Assembly: GCF_965222285.1 (NCBI RefSeq)
Contig: NZ_OZ244942.1
Coordinates: 3,519,421 to 3,583,420 of the forward strand
Length of the DNA stretch: 64,000 nucleotides
From: Tepidicaulis sp002389665
GTDB lineage: Bacteria > Pseudomonadota > Alphaproteobacteria > Parvibaculales > Parvibaculaceae
Reading direction: 5' to 3'
Positions 50,136 through 58,988 of this stretch are shown here, in pieces. The notes below the pieces were generated by a model. The model had not been told where the DNA came from. It searched no databases and worked only from the letters and a program-made list of their open reading frames with translations. A program made the translations under genes and the position numbers. Every line of letters begins with the position of its first letter. Within the stretch, counting starts at the first letter, position 1.

Positions 50136-50617
50136 GCCTGCGCGTGGAAGAGGCAGGCCCGGCGCTCATTCCCGTCATGGCGGCGCTGCATAAAATGTCG
50201 TTTCCCCGTCCCTGGGGCAGAGAGGAACTGGCCGAGCTTCTGGCGATGCCCGGCGCCTTTGCGCTGATGGGCTTTGAGGGCGAAGCGCCTTGCGGTTTCA
50301 TTCTGATGCGGGCGGTGGCCGGTGAAGCGGAAATTCTCACCATCGCGGTGCTGCCGGACCGCCGGGGCGCGGGCCTCGGACAGCTTCTGGTCGAAGACGC
50401 GCTTCGGCGCGCGCAGGATAAAGGCGCGGAAGTTTGCTTTTTGGAAGTTGCCGAGGAAAACGCGCCTGCCCGCGCCCTATATGTCAAAACGGGCTTTGAG
50501 GTGAGCGGCAAGCGGGAAGGTTATTACAGCGCCGAAGAAGGTGCGGGAGCGAACGCGCTGATCATGCGCCGCGCGCTTGCAAAGGATGGCGGCGGCACGG
50601 GGGGCGCGCAGAGCTAA
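50132..50617 (+). CDS. rimI: Ribosomal-protein-alanine N-acetyltransferase RimI
   Basis: The 161-residue GNAT protein has ILTIAVLPDRRGAGLGQLLV (acetyl-CoA site) and FLEVAEENAPARALYVKTGF, the RimI signature. RimI acetylates the N-terminal alanine of S18. It overlaps tsaB by four bases and is followed by a terminator. Confidence 0.92.
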   Translation: MSLRVEEAGPALIPVMAALHKMSFPRPWGREELAELLAMPGAFALMGFEGEAPCGFILMRAVAGEAEILTIAVLPDRRGAGLGQLLVEDALRRAQDKGAEVCFLEVAEENAPARALYVKTGFEVSGKREGYYSAEEGAGANALIMRRALAKDGGGTGGAQS

Positions 50618-50642
50618 AAACCTCTGCTTTTTGAGGGTTTTA
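50616..50642 (+). terminator. Terminator after rimI
   Basis: AAAACCTC pairs with GAGGGTTTT (one bulge), ending in a T-rich stretch, just past the rimI stop codon. Confidence 0.55.
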
Positions 50643-50799
50643 TCCCAAAACGGATGGACGGCCGGTTTGGGTGACATCCGTCTTTACAGGCGGTAAACTA
50701 ATGGTCTAATTCCGCCGGGGTTCACCCGCCCGCGGTTTTGACGGCGAGCGCCGCCGGAGCCGGGCTTGGATTAACGATGCAACAGTGAACGGAACCTGC

Positions 50800-51255
50800 A
50801 TGACATCGACGGAGCGCATTGAACACACGACCGATGACAGCCACCGGCTGGAAAATCTGTGCATGGAAAAAGGCATGCGCATGACCGACCAGCGCCGGGT
50901 GATTGCGCGCGTGCTTTCTGTCGCCGACGACCATCCGGATGTGGAAGAGGTCTACCGGCGCGCCTCCAAGGTGGATGACCGCATTTCCATCGCCACCGTT
51001 TACCGCACCGTGCGCCTTTTCGAGGAAGCGGGCATTCTGGAGCGGCACGATTTCCGCGACGGGCGCTCGCGCTACGAACAGGTGACGGAAGACCATCACG
51101 ACCACCTGATCAATTTGCAGACCGGCGAGGTGATCGAGTTCCACAATGAGGAAATCGAGAAGCTTCAAGAAATTGTCGCACGCGAGCTCGGCTTCAAACT
51201 GGTAGATCATAGGCTGGAGCTTTATGGGGTTCCGCTGAAAAAGCCGGAGAACTGA
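50800..51255 (+). CDS. fur: Fur family transcriptional regulator (Fur/Mur lineage)
   Basis: The 151-residue protein has the Fur winged helix (MTDQRRVIARVLSVADDHPD, SIATVYRTVRLFEEAGIL) and the metal site region EDHHDHLINLQTGEVIEFHN. It has a single Cys (near the N-terminus) and so lacks the C-terminal CxxC zinc site of E. coli Fur, as in rhizobial Mur/Fur proteins that respond to manganese or iron. The order tsaB-rimI-fur-plsC-miaB is usual in alphaproteobacteria. ATG 50800 was chosen; GTG 50785 is an alternative. Confidence 0.92.
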   Translation: MTSTERIEHTTDDSHRLENLCMEKGMRMTDQRRVIARVLSVADDHPDVEEVYRRASKVDDRISIATVYRTVRLFEEAGILERHDFRDGRSRYEQVTEDHHDHLINLQTGEVIEFHNEEIEKLQEIVARELGFKLVDHRLELYGVPLKKPEN

Positions 51256-51338
51256 GCCGGCTGAAACGGTGTTTCGCGGCCCGCGGTCAGTAAGGTGACG
51301 GGCCGGACGAGAACGGGGCCTGGGGAGGGTCCGCTTCG

Positions 51339-52199
51339 ATGGGCACATTTCGCGCAGCGATCCTGCTGACCGGATTTATCGGCTCTTCGCTTCTGGCCAT
51401 GCCGTTTCAATGGCTGGCGCTGAAACTCGATCTGCCTGTCGCCAAGAAGATCCCGAATTTCTTTCACCGCTGGCTCTGCCGCCTGATCGGCATCAGGGTG
51501 CATGTGGAAGGCGAGCCCTTCCGGGACGGCGCCTGCCTGCTTGCCTCCAACCATGTCTCCTGGCTCGATATTCCGGTGCTGGGGTCCGTCCTGCCGCTTT
51601 CCTTTGTGGCCAAAAAAGAAGTCGGCGCCTGGCCGTTCTTCGGCACGCTCGCCCGGCTGCAGCGCACCGTCTTTGTCGACCGCGATGCGCGCGCCAAGGT
51701 GGGCGAGCAGCGCAACGAGATTTTCCAGCGCATTGCCGATGGCGACACGCTGGTGCTTTTCCCGGAAGGCACCTCCGGGGACGGCAATCAGGTTCTCCCC
51801 TTCAAAAGCGCGCTGATGAGCGTGGCTCAGCTTGCCGTCGGGCAGGGCGAGGAGGCGGAACCGGTCCTCGTGCAGCCGCTTTCGGTGGCCTATACGAGGC
51901 TCGCCGGCCTGCCTATGACCCGCAAGTTCCGCCCCTTCTTTGCGTGGTACGGCGATATGGATCTTTTCCCTCATCTTTGGGAGGCGTTCAGCCTCGGGCC
52001 CATCGATGTGGTGGTGGCGTTTCATGAGCCGGTGCATCTGGGCCAGGGGGGCAACCGCAAGCAATTGGCGGCCTATTGCCAGGCCTGCTCGGCGGCAGGG
52101 GTAGTGAATGCCATTATGGGCCGCGAGGAAATTGCGGTGAGCGGTCAAAAAGAGGCGTTTTTCGGCGATTCCGAGCCGGGCCGCCTTGCGGCGGAGTAA
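51339..52199 (+). CDS. Lysophospholipid acyltransferase family protein (PlsC-like)
   Basis: The 286-residue protein has an N-terminal membrane helix and the acyltransferase block I NHVSWLD (His72-x4-Asp77), block II RTVFVDRDAR and block III FPEGTSGDGN. It is probably a 1-acyl-sn-glycerol-3-phosphate acyltransferase; an OlsA-type role in ornithine-lipid synthesis is possible because olsB is present in the window. It lies between fur and miaB. Confidence 0.88.
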   Translation: MGTFRAAILLTGFIGSSLLAMPFQWLALKLDLPVAKKIPNFFHRWLCRLIGIRVHVEGEPFRDGACLLASNHVSWLDIPVLGSVLPLSFVAKKEVGAWPFFGTLARLQRTVFVDRDARAKVGEQRNEIFQRIADGDTLVLFPEGTSGDGNQVLPFKSALMSVAQLAVGQGEEAEPVLVQPLSVAYTRLAGLPMTRKFRPFFAWYGDMDLFPHLWEAFSLGPIDVVVAFHEPVHLGQGGNRKQLAAYCQACSAAGVVNAIMGREEIAVSGQKEAFFGDSEPGRLAAE

Positions 52200-52353
52200 A
52201 GCCGGTACGGTCCGCCCTTAACCTTTCCCCTATCGTTTCTCACCCGGCGCCATGGTAATGTGGGCGCAAGGCGGTTATATGTGCCCGAAATGGCATTTCA
52301 GCGCCACCGGCCCTGCCCGCGGCGCTTCATGGCAACAGGAGTAACAGCCAACA

Positions 52354-53778
52354 GTGGCGGATCGTTCTGACGCGGCGCACCAGGCAAATCATTTGCCGCA
52401 AGACCCGGCCCCTTCGGGGCGCAAAGTGTTCATCAAGACCTATGGCTGCCAGATGAACGTCTATGACAGCGAACGCATGTCGGACGTTCTCACCCCTATG
52501 GGATTCAGCGAAACGGAAACGGCCGAAGACGCCGATCTCGTGATCCTGAATACCTGCCATATCCGCGAAAAGGCCGCCGAAAAAGTTTATTCGGAGCTCG
52601 GCCGGTTGCGCGTTCTGAAAGAAGAGCGCGCCGCCAAGGGTCTGAAAACCATGATCGGGGTGGCCGGCTGCGTGGCGCAGGCCGAAGGCGAAGAGATCAT
52701 CCGCCGCGCCCCCGTCGTCGATATGGTGTTCGGCCCCCAGGCCTATCACCGCCTGCCCGAATTCATGGCCGAGGCCCAGCGCGGCACGCGCGGCCAGGTG
52801 GAAACGGATTTTCCGGTCGAAGATAAATTCGACGCGCTGCCCGCCGCCGAACAGAAAAAGACGCTGGCGCGCGGCCGCGCCGCGTTCCTGACCGTGCAGG
52901 AAGGCTGTGATAAGTTCTGCACTTTCTGCGTGGTGCCTTATACGCGCGGCGCCGAGTTTTCCCGTCCCGTTCAGCGCATCGAAGCGGAAGCGCGCCGCCT
53001 TGCAGAGGCGGGCGTGCGCGAGATCACGCTTCTCGGGCAAAACGTCAATGCGTTTCACGGGCAAGGGCCGGACGGCGCCGACTGGCCGCTCGGCAAACTG
53101 ATCCGGCATCTGGCCAAGGTCGATGGGATCGAGCGCATCCGTTACACGACGAGCCATCCGCGCGATATGGACGGCGCGCTGATCGAGGCGCATGGCGATG
53201 TGCCCGAGCTCATGCCTTATCTGCATTTGCCGGTGCAATCGGGCTCGGACCGGATTCTGGAAGCGATGAACCGTCAGCATACGGCGGAAAGCTATGTGCG
53301 CCTTGTCGAGCGCATTCGCGCGGCGCGGCCCGACATCGCGCTTTCTTCCGATTTCATTGTCGGGTTTCCAGGCGAGACGGAAGCCGATTTCGAGGCAACG
53401 CTCGATCTCGTGCGCGAAGTGAAATATGCCCAGGCCTATTCCTTCAAATATTCGCCCCGCCCCGGCACGCCCGCGGCAGGCGAAGAAGAGCAATTGCCCG
53501 AGGGCGTCAAATCCGAGCGCCTGCAGCGCTTGCAGGCCCTGCTCAACGAGCAGCAGCTTGTCTTCAACGCGTCATGCGAGGGCCGCATCATGCCGGTTCT
53601 GCTCGACCGGCGCGGGCGCAAGCAGGGCCAGCTTGTGGGCCGCAGCCCCTATCTGCAATCGGTGGTGGTGAGCGCGCCGGAAAGCGTTTTCGGCGCCATC
53701 GTGCCGGTCAAGGTACTGCGCGGCGGGGCGAACAGTTTGGACGGTGAACTTGTTGAAACGGCAGCGGCAGCGGAATGA
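52354..53778 (+). CDS. miaB: tRNA-2-methylthio-N6-dimethylallyladenosine synthase MiaB
   Basis: MiaB methylthiolates i6A37 in tRNA. The 474-residue protein has the N-terminal UPF0004 cysteines (YGCQMNVYDS, NTCHIREKA, GVAGCVAQ), the radical-SAM motif GCDKFCTFCVVPYTRG and a C-terminal TRAM domain. GTG 52354 follows AGGAG at about 12 bases. It heads the miaB-phoH-ybeY-corC-lnt run. Confidence 0.97.
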   Translation: MADRSDAAHQANHLPQDPAPSGRKVFIKTYGCQMNVYDSERMSDVLTPMGFSETETAEDADLVILNTCHIREKAAEKVYSELGRLRVLKEERAAKGLKTMIGVAGCVAQAEGEEIIRRAPVVDMVFGPQAYHRLPEFMAEAQRGTRGQVETDFPVEDKFDALPAAEQKKTLARGRAAFLTVQEGCDKFCTFCVVPYTRGAEFSRPVQRIEAEARRLAEAGVREITLLGQNVNAFHGQGPDGADWPLGKLIRHLAKVDGIERIRYTTSHPRDMDGALIEAHGDVPELMPYLHLPVQSGSDRILEAMNRQHTAESYVRLVERIRAARPDIALSSDFIVGFPGETEADFEATLDLVREVKYAQAYSFKYSPRPGTPAAGEEEQLPEGVKSERLQRLQALLNEQQLVFNASCEGRIMPVLLDRRGRKQGQLVGRSPYLQSVVVSAPESVFGAIVPVKVLRGGANSLDGELVETAAAAE

Positions 53779-53824
53779 TCGCGGGGCTCCCGCCTCGTTC
53801 CGGGCCTAATATCGTGAGGGTCTA

Positions 53825-54853
53825 TTGACGGCATCTCAGGCGACGACACAAAGCAGCTCCGGCAGCCTCATTCTCGATTTCGACGACAACCGCTATTTGA
53901 CCGAATTGTTCGGCGAGCATGATGCGAACCTGGCGCGAATCGAAAGCGCCCTTGGCGTGGAAGCCACGGCGCGCGGCAATCAGCTCGTTATTTCCGGCAG
54001 TCCGGATGCCCGCGATCAGGCGGAGATGATCGTGCGCGATCTTTATGCCCGCCTGAAAGAAGGGCTGGAAGTGACGGCGGGCGAGGTCGACGGCGCCATC
54101 CGCATGGCCAAGGCGCCGAAGGAAGATCAGGCGCGCGGCTCGGGCTCCGATAAAGCGCTGCAGATCGTCACGCGCCGCCGGCTCATTGCCCCGCGCTCAC
54201 CCACGCAAGGGACCTATATCGACGCGCTCAAACGCCATGAGCTTGTCTTCGGCGTGGGGCCTGCCGGTACGGGGAAAACCTATCTCGCTGTCGCCATGGC
54301 CGTATCCATGCTGATGCAGAAGAAAGTGGACCGGATCATTCTCTCGCGCCCGGCGGTGGAAGCGGGTGAGCGGCTTGGCTTCCTGCCCGGCGACTTGCGC
54401 GAGAAGATCGATCCTTATCTGCGCCCGCTTTACGATGCGCTTTACGACACGCTGCCCGGCGAGCAGGTGATGAAGGGGATTGAATCCGGTGAGATCGAAG
54501 TTGCCCCGCTCGCCTTCATGCGCGGGCGCACGCTGGCCAATTCCTTCGTCATTCTCGATGAAGCGCAAAACTGCACGCCCGTGCAGATGAAAATGTTTCT
54601 GACCCGGCTCGGCGAAAACGGGCGCATGGCGATCACCGGCGATCCGAGCCAGGTGGATTTGCCGCTCGGCGCCAAATCGGGGTTGAATGAGGCGCTGCAT
54701 ATTCTCAAAGGGGTGGAAGGCGTTGCGACCGTCCAGTTCACCAATGAGGATGTGGTGCGCCATCCGCTGGTCACGCGCATCGTTCAGGCATACGGTGCCC
54801 AGGAGCAAACGCTGCTCACGCGGACCGGCGGCAAAGTGAAGGCGGGAGAGTGA
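53825..54853 (+). CDS. PhoH family P-loop protein
   Basis: The 342-residue protein has a KH-like N-terminal domain and the PhoH ATPase with Walker A VFGVGPAGTGKTYLAVA and Walker B SFVILDEAQNC; EAGERLGFLPGDLREKIDPY is the family signature. PhoH/YbeZ proteins bind RNA and work with the ribosome-maturation nuclease YbeY encoded next. It starts at TTG 53825 after GAGGG and its TGA overlaps the ATG of ybeY. Confidence 0.95.
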   Translation: MTASQATTQSSSGSLILDFDDNRYLTELFGEHDANLARIESALGVEATARGNQLVISGSPDARDQAEMIVRDLYARLKEGLEVTAGEVDGAIRMAKAPKEDQARGSGSDKALQIVTRRRLIAPRSPTQGTYIDALKRHELVFGVGPAGTGKTYLAVAMAVSMLMQKKVDRIILSRPAVEAGERLGFLPGDLREKIDPYLRPLYDALYDTLPGEQVMKGIESGEIEVAPLAFMRGRTLANSFVILDEAQNCTPVQMKMFLTRLGENGRMAITGDPSQVDLPLGAKSGLNEALHILKGVEGVATVQFTNEDVVRHPLVTRIVQAYGAQEQTLLTRTGGKVKAGE

Positions 54854-55443
54854 TGGAAGACGGGTCTGGAAGCAGTCGCCCGCCCGGCACGCAAAGCCGG
54901 GCGCCCCTGCTTGAAACGGAAATCGGCCACCAAAGCGGCGGCTGGCAGATCGAAACGGAAGAACTTCTCCTGCGCGCCTTTCAAACGGCTTTCGCCGAGG
55001 CGCTGGCCTTCCCCGAAACCCATTGGCCGCCAGAGGCGGGCCGCGCCGAGCTTTCGGTGCTGCTGGCCGACGATGCTTTCGTGCAAAGTCTCAACCGCAA
55101 ATTCCGCGGCAAGGACAAGCCGACCAACGTGCTCTCCTTTCCCGCGCCGCCTGTGCTCTCGCCCGCGTTTCCGGGCGGGGAAGCGGGCCTTGCGCTCGGC
55201 GATATCGTCTTCGGTTTTGAGACGGTGGCGCGCGAGGCAGGCGAGCAGGGCAAGACATTCGATGCCCATTTGCAGCATTTGGCCGTTCACGGGCTGCTTC
55301 ATTTGCTAGACTATGACCATCAGTCGGATGATGAAGCCGAGACGATGGAAGCGTATGAAAGACAGATTCTGGCAAAGCTGGGTGTCGGCGACCCTTATGC
55401 CGATGATGCGCCTGGTCCAGTACGCGCAGGAGAGCGGGCATGA
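54853..55443 (+). CDS. ybeY: rRNA maturation RNase YbeY
   Basis: The 196-residue protein carries the zinc motif HGLLHLLDYDH (His-x3-His-x5-His) and the fold motifs SVLLADDAFVQSLNRKFRG and TNVLSFPAPP. It cleaves rRNA in 16S 3' maturation and quality control. The N-terminal 35 residues are family-external. It overlaps phoH by one base (TGATG) and corC by four. Confidence 0.95.
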   Translation: MEDGSGSSRPPGTQSRAPLLETEIGHQSGGWQIETEELLLRAFQTAFAEALAFPETHWPPEAGRAELSVLLADDAFVQSLNRKFRGKDKPTNVLSFPAPPVLSPAFPGGEAGLALGDIVFGFETVAREAGEQGKTFDAHLQHLAVHGLLHLLDYDHQSDDEAETMEAYERQILAKLGVGDPYADDAPGPVRAGERA

Positions 55444-56459
55444 GCGATCTGACCCGTGAGCATCTGGCCGGTGTGAAACTCACCGCGCAAACCCCGCCTG
55501 CCCCGCGCCCGCGCGGGCCATTCTCAAAACTGCTCACCCTTCTGCGCGGCGGCGAGGAAAAAAGCCTGCGCGAGCGGCTGCGCTATCTCGTGCGCATGCG
55601 CGATGATAAAGGCGAGCGGCTGACGCCCATCGAGCGGCACATGCTCATGAACACGCTCTCCTTCGGGGAGAAGCGGGTGCTCGATGTCATGGTGCCGCGC
55701 GCCGATATCGTGGCCATCGAGGAAAATGCCAGCCTGGAAGAAATCCTGCGCATCTGCGGGGACAGCGCCCATTCGCGCATGCCCGTCTTCCGCGAGACGC
55801 TGGATGATCCCATCGGCATGCTGCATATCAAGGACGTGCTTGCCTGGATGGCGAAGGATGAAAGTGAGCGCGGCGCCTTTTCGCTTCTTTCTCTGCGCCG
55901 CGATGCGCTTTTCGTGCCCCCCTCCATGCGCGCGCTCGACCTCTTGTTGAAGATGCAATCGACCCGCGTGCATCTTGCCCTCGTGATCGATGAATATGGC
56001 GGCACGGACGGGCTCGTTACCATCGAAGACTTGGTTGAGGAAATCGTCGGCGACATCGAAGACGAACATGACGAGCCCGAAGCGCCCGATTTCGTCTGGC
56101 GCGACGATGGCACGCTGATGGCCGATGCCCGCGCCTCGATCGAGGATCTGGAAGACATGATCGGCATGAAGCTCGTCGATGAGGAATTCGAGGACGATGC
56201 CGATACGCTGGCGGGCCTGCTTTTTACGCTGGTGGGCCGTGTGCCCCAGCGCGGCGAACTGATCTCCCATCCGCTCGGCCTCGAGTTCGAAGTGCGCGAT
56301 GCCGACCCGCGCCGCATCAAGCGGCTGCGCATTCATTTGCCCGCCCGCGGCAAGGAAGAAGAGGAAGCGGCCTCTGCCGATGGCACAGGAGAGGACGCAC
56401 CCGGCGGAACGGATGCCGAGGCCGGTAAGCCCGCCTCCCCGGAAAACGGGCAGACATAA
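55440..56459 (+). CDS. CorC/HlyC family CBS-domain protein
   Basis: The 339-residue soluble protein has two CBS domains (VMVPRADIVAIEENASLEEI; FVPPSMRALDLLLKMQST with DEYGGTDGLVTIEDLVEEIV) and a C-terminal CorC_HlyC domain (FVWRDDGTLMADARASIEDL). It lacks the DUF21 membrane domain, as E. coli CorC does. It is implicated in Mg/Co efflux; role by family only. It overlaps ybeY and abuts lnt. Confidence 0.92.
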   Translation: MSDLTREHLAGVKLTAQTPPAPRPRGPFSKLLTLLRGGEEKSLRERLRYLVRMRDDKGERLTPIERHMLMNTLSFGEKRVLDVMVPRADIVAIEENASLEEILRICGDSAHSRMPVFRETLDDPIGMLHIKDVLAWMAKDESERGAFSLLSLRRDALFVPPSMRALDLLLKMQSTRVHLALVIDEYGGTDGLVTIEDLVEEIVGDIEDEHDEPEAPDFVWRDDGTLMADARASIEDLEDMIGMKLVDEEFEDDADTLAGLLFTLVGRVPQRGELISHPLGLEFEVRDADPRRIKRLRIHLPARGKEEEEAASADGTGEDAPGGTDAEAGKPASPENGQT

Positions 56460-58142
56460 ATGCAGCGCGATGAGGGGGCGGAAAGGTGGGCTCGCGGGCT
56501 CGAGACCTATGCGGCTTGGTTGTCGGGCCGCTCGCTTCTCGTGCGCATGGGGCTGGCATTGCTGGCCGGGGCGCTCAGCGCGCTGGCCTTCGAGCCTTTT
56601 TCTTTTCCGCCGGTTTTCTTTCTCACACTGCCAAGCCTTGTTTGGATGCTGGACGGGGTCGCACCCTTCGGCCGCTGGGCCCCCGAAAGCAAAGGGGCGG
56701 AGGAAGGCAGTGAGAAGGCGCGCTTCTGGCGGTCCTTCTTCAGCGCCTTTGGCATTGGCTGGGCCTTCGGCACCGGCACTTTTCTCCTCGGTCTTTATTG
56801 GGTGGCCGAGGCTTTTTATGTCGAGGCGGATGTCTTCGGCTGGATGGCGCCTTTCGCGGTTCTCTTTTTAAGTATCGGCCTTGGGCTCTTCACCGGGCTT
56901 TCCTGTTCCCTCGCCCGCCTCTTCTGGGTGGCGGGCTATGGCCGCCTTGCGGTCCTTGCCGTCTGCTGGACGGCGGGAGAATGGCTGCGCGGCCATGTGC
57001 TGACCGGTTTTCCCTGGAACACCATGGCGCAGGGCACGGTGGTGAGCGAGGCGATGATGCAGTCCGTGGCGCTTCTCGGGCCCTACGGTCTCGGCTTCGT
57101 GGTGTTTCTGGCCGCCTGCGGGCTTGCCGCTTACGACCCGCGCTTTGCATATGAGCGCAGCGCTCTTTCGCGGTCGATCTGGCAAGCGCCTATGGCAGCG
57201 CTTCTGGTGCTGGCGCTGTTGTGGATCGGCGGAGCCCTGCGTCTTGCAACGGCGGGGGAGGAGACGGTGGCGGGGGTGCGTTTGCGCGTCGTTCAGCCCA
57301 ACATTCCCCAGGACCAGAAATGGCTGAAGGAAAACCGCACCTCTATTGTCGGCCAATATATGCGCCTCAGCGCGGCGGCGCCCTCCGACTTTACCCATCT
57401 CATCTGGCCGGAATCGGCACTGCCTTTTTTGCTGGAGCGCGAGCCGATCCTGCGCCGTGCTTTCGGGCGGCTTCTGGAGCCCGGCCAAAGTCTTATACTG
57501 GGTGCGGTACGCTCGGAACCTGCCGAAGAGCCCGGCCAGCGCGATGATTATTTCAACGCCGTGCATGTCATCGGCGATGAAGGGGACATTCTGGCGACCT
57601 ACGATAAGGCGCATCTCGTGCCCTTCGGCGAATATCTGCCGATGCAGGGGCTGTTGGAGGCGATCGGTCTTGAGCAATTGACGCGCCTTCGCGGCGGCTA
57701 TGAAAGCGGGCCAGGCCCCATGACGCTTGCCGTGCCGGATGCGCCCGCCGTCAGCCCGCTTGTCTGTTATGAGATCATCTTTCCCGGCAAGGTGACGGCG
57801 CGAGGTGTCCGCCCCGGCTGGATCGTCAATGTGACGAACGATGCCTGGTTCGGCACATCCGGCGGGCCTTACCAGCATCTTGCCCAGGCGCGCCTGAGAG
57901 CCGTGGAAGAGGGGCTTGCCGTGGTGCGCGCCGCCAATACCGGCATCTCGGCCGTGATCGATCCTTATGGCCGGCTCCTCGGCACCATCGCCATCGAAAC
58001 CGAAGGGGTGCTTGACCGGCCGCTGCCCAAGGCCCTGGCCCCGACACCTTATGCAAGGTTCGGCGACTGGCTCTTGGTGCTCATGCTTTTTGCCGCGCTC
58101 AGCCTGGTGCTCGGCCGGGAAGCCCGGCTCCGGCGGGCCTGA
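56460..58142 (+). CDS. lnt: Apolipoprotein N-acyltransferase
   Basis: Lnt adds the third acyl chain to lipoproteins. The 560-residue protein has about six N-terminal membrane helices and a periplasmic carbon-nitrogen hydrolase domain with the Glu-Lys-Cys triad: Glu in LIWPESALPF, Lys in TYDKAHLVPFGEY and Cys in PLVCYEIIFPG. A last membrane helix ends it. The ATG follows the corC stop directly. Confidence 0.96.
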   Translation: MQRDEGAERWARGLETYAAWLSGRSLLVRMGLALLAGALSALAFEPFSFPPVFFLTLPSLVWMLDGVAPFGRWAPESKGAEEGSEKARFWRSFFSAFGIGWAFGTGTFLLGLYWVAEAFYVEADVFGWMAPFAVLFLSIGLGLFTGLSCSLARLFWVAGYGRLAVLAVCWTAGEWLRGHVLTGFPWNTMAQGTVVSEAMMQSVALLGPYGLGFVVFLAACGLAAYDPRFAYERSALSRSIWQAPMAALLVLALLWIGGALRLATAGEETVAGVRLRVVQPNIPQDQKWLKENRTSIVGQYMRLSAAAPSDFTHLIWPESALPFLLEREPILRRAFGRLLEPGQSLILGAVRSEPAEEPGQRDDYFNAVHVIGDEGDILATYDKAHLVPFGEYLPMQGLLEAIGLEQLTRLRGGYESGPGPMTLAVPDAPAVSPLVCYEIIFPGKVTARGVRPGWIVNVTNDAWFGTSGGPYQHLAQARLRAVEEGLAVVRAANTGISAVIDPYGRLLGTIAIETEGVLDRPLPKALAPTPYARFGDWLLVLMLFAALSLVLGREARLRRA

Positions 58143-58321
58143 GGAGATAAGGCTGGCGTAACGGGAAGTTGACTGCCGTCCGGCCGATTGCACCCGGTCC
58201 TGTCTCGGTGGTTGTGTTTTACTGACAACGACATAAACTCGTGATTCTTCCATGCTGTGCCGGGGTGGAGGTGGAAGAAAACGCGCGGCAGCTAAACCTT
58301 AGGTTGTGTTGAGCGGGAGGC

Positions 58322-58828
58322 ATGGATAATTTGGCGGTAGATGCGGGAATGCCCGGAGCGGACAAGGAACCGGCGGCCGGGGCAGTAGTAAAGGGGTCAG
58401 CGGTGGTACGAAAATCTCCCAATCCGATCGACATTCATGTGGGCGGCCGGGTGCGGATGCGCCGCATGCTGATCGGCATGAGCCAGGAAAAGCTGGGCGA
58501 GCAGCTGGGGCTGACCTTCCAGCAGGTTCAGAAATACGAAAAGGGTGCGAACCGGATCGGCGCGAGCCGCCTATTCGAAATCTCGCGCATTCTGGGCGTG
58601 CCGGTGGATTTCTTCTTCGAAGGATTGGAGGCGGCGGCGCAGAACGGTGCCTCGAACGGTTTTTCCGACACGAAGGAAGCCGGTTTCGATCTCGATGTGC
58701 TGGCGACGTCCGAAGGCATTCAGCTCAATTCGGCTTTCTTTTCCATCCGTGAGCCCGCCGTGCGCAAACGGGTGCTCGATCTCGTCAAAACCCTCGGCAA
58801 GAGCGAAGAGCTGGGCGAAAGCCTCTAG
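58322..58828 (+). CDS. XRE family helix-turn-helix regulator
   Basis: The 168-residue protein has an HTH domain at about residues 41-100 (GGRVRMRRMLIGMSQEKLGE, LGLTFQQVQKYEKGANRI, then SRLFEISRILGVPVDFFFEG) and a C-terminal part of unknown role. It is the conserved alphaproteobacterial XRE protein found before metK. Target genes unknown. ATG 58322 follows GAGCGGGAGG. Confidence 0.9.
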   Translation: MDNLAVDAGMPGADKEPAAGAVVKGSAVVRKSPNPIDIHVGGRVRMRRMLIGMSQEKLGEQLGLTFQQVQKYEKGANRIGASRLFEISRILGVPVDFFFEGLEAAAQNGASNGFSDTKEAGFDLDVLATSEGIQLNSAFFSIREPAVRKRVLDLVKTLGKSEELGESL

Positions 58829-58919
58829 GTAAGTTGGTTGCCATTGGCGCGGGCCCCGGCGCGATTGGTGGTCTTTCGGTCTTGACCGCTTCCCCATTGC
58901 TTGCCACAACACGCAGGCG

Positions 58920-58942
58920 CCGGCGCAGGTTGCGCCGGTTTT
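58920..58942 (+). terminator. Terminator-like hairpin between xre and metK
   Basis: CCGGCGCA-GGT-TGCGCCGG is a perfect eight-bp stem followed by TTTTCTG. It could end the xre transcript or act as an attenuator in the metK leader. Confidence 0.6.
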
Positions 58943-58988
58943 CTGTTGAGCCCGCCTTTGGGCCCGGCAGCCAATGAGGGAGAGGCAC

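Noticed and set aside
58829..58988. SAM-II or SAM/SAH riboswitch before metK
   Set aside because: I could not match the conserved core of either class; only a terminator-like hairpin is clear. A covariance-model search would settle it.
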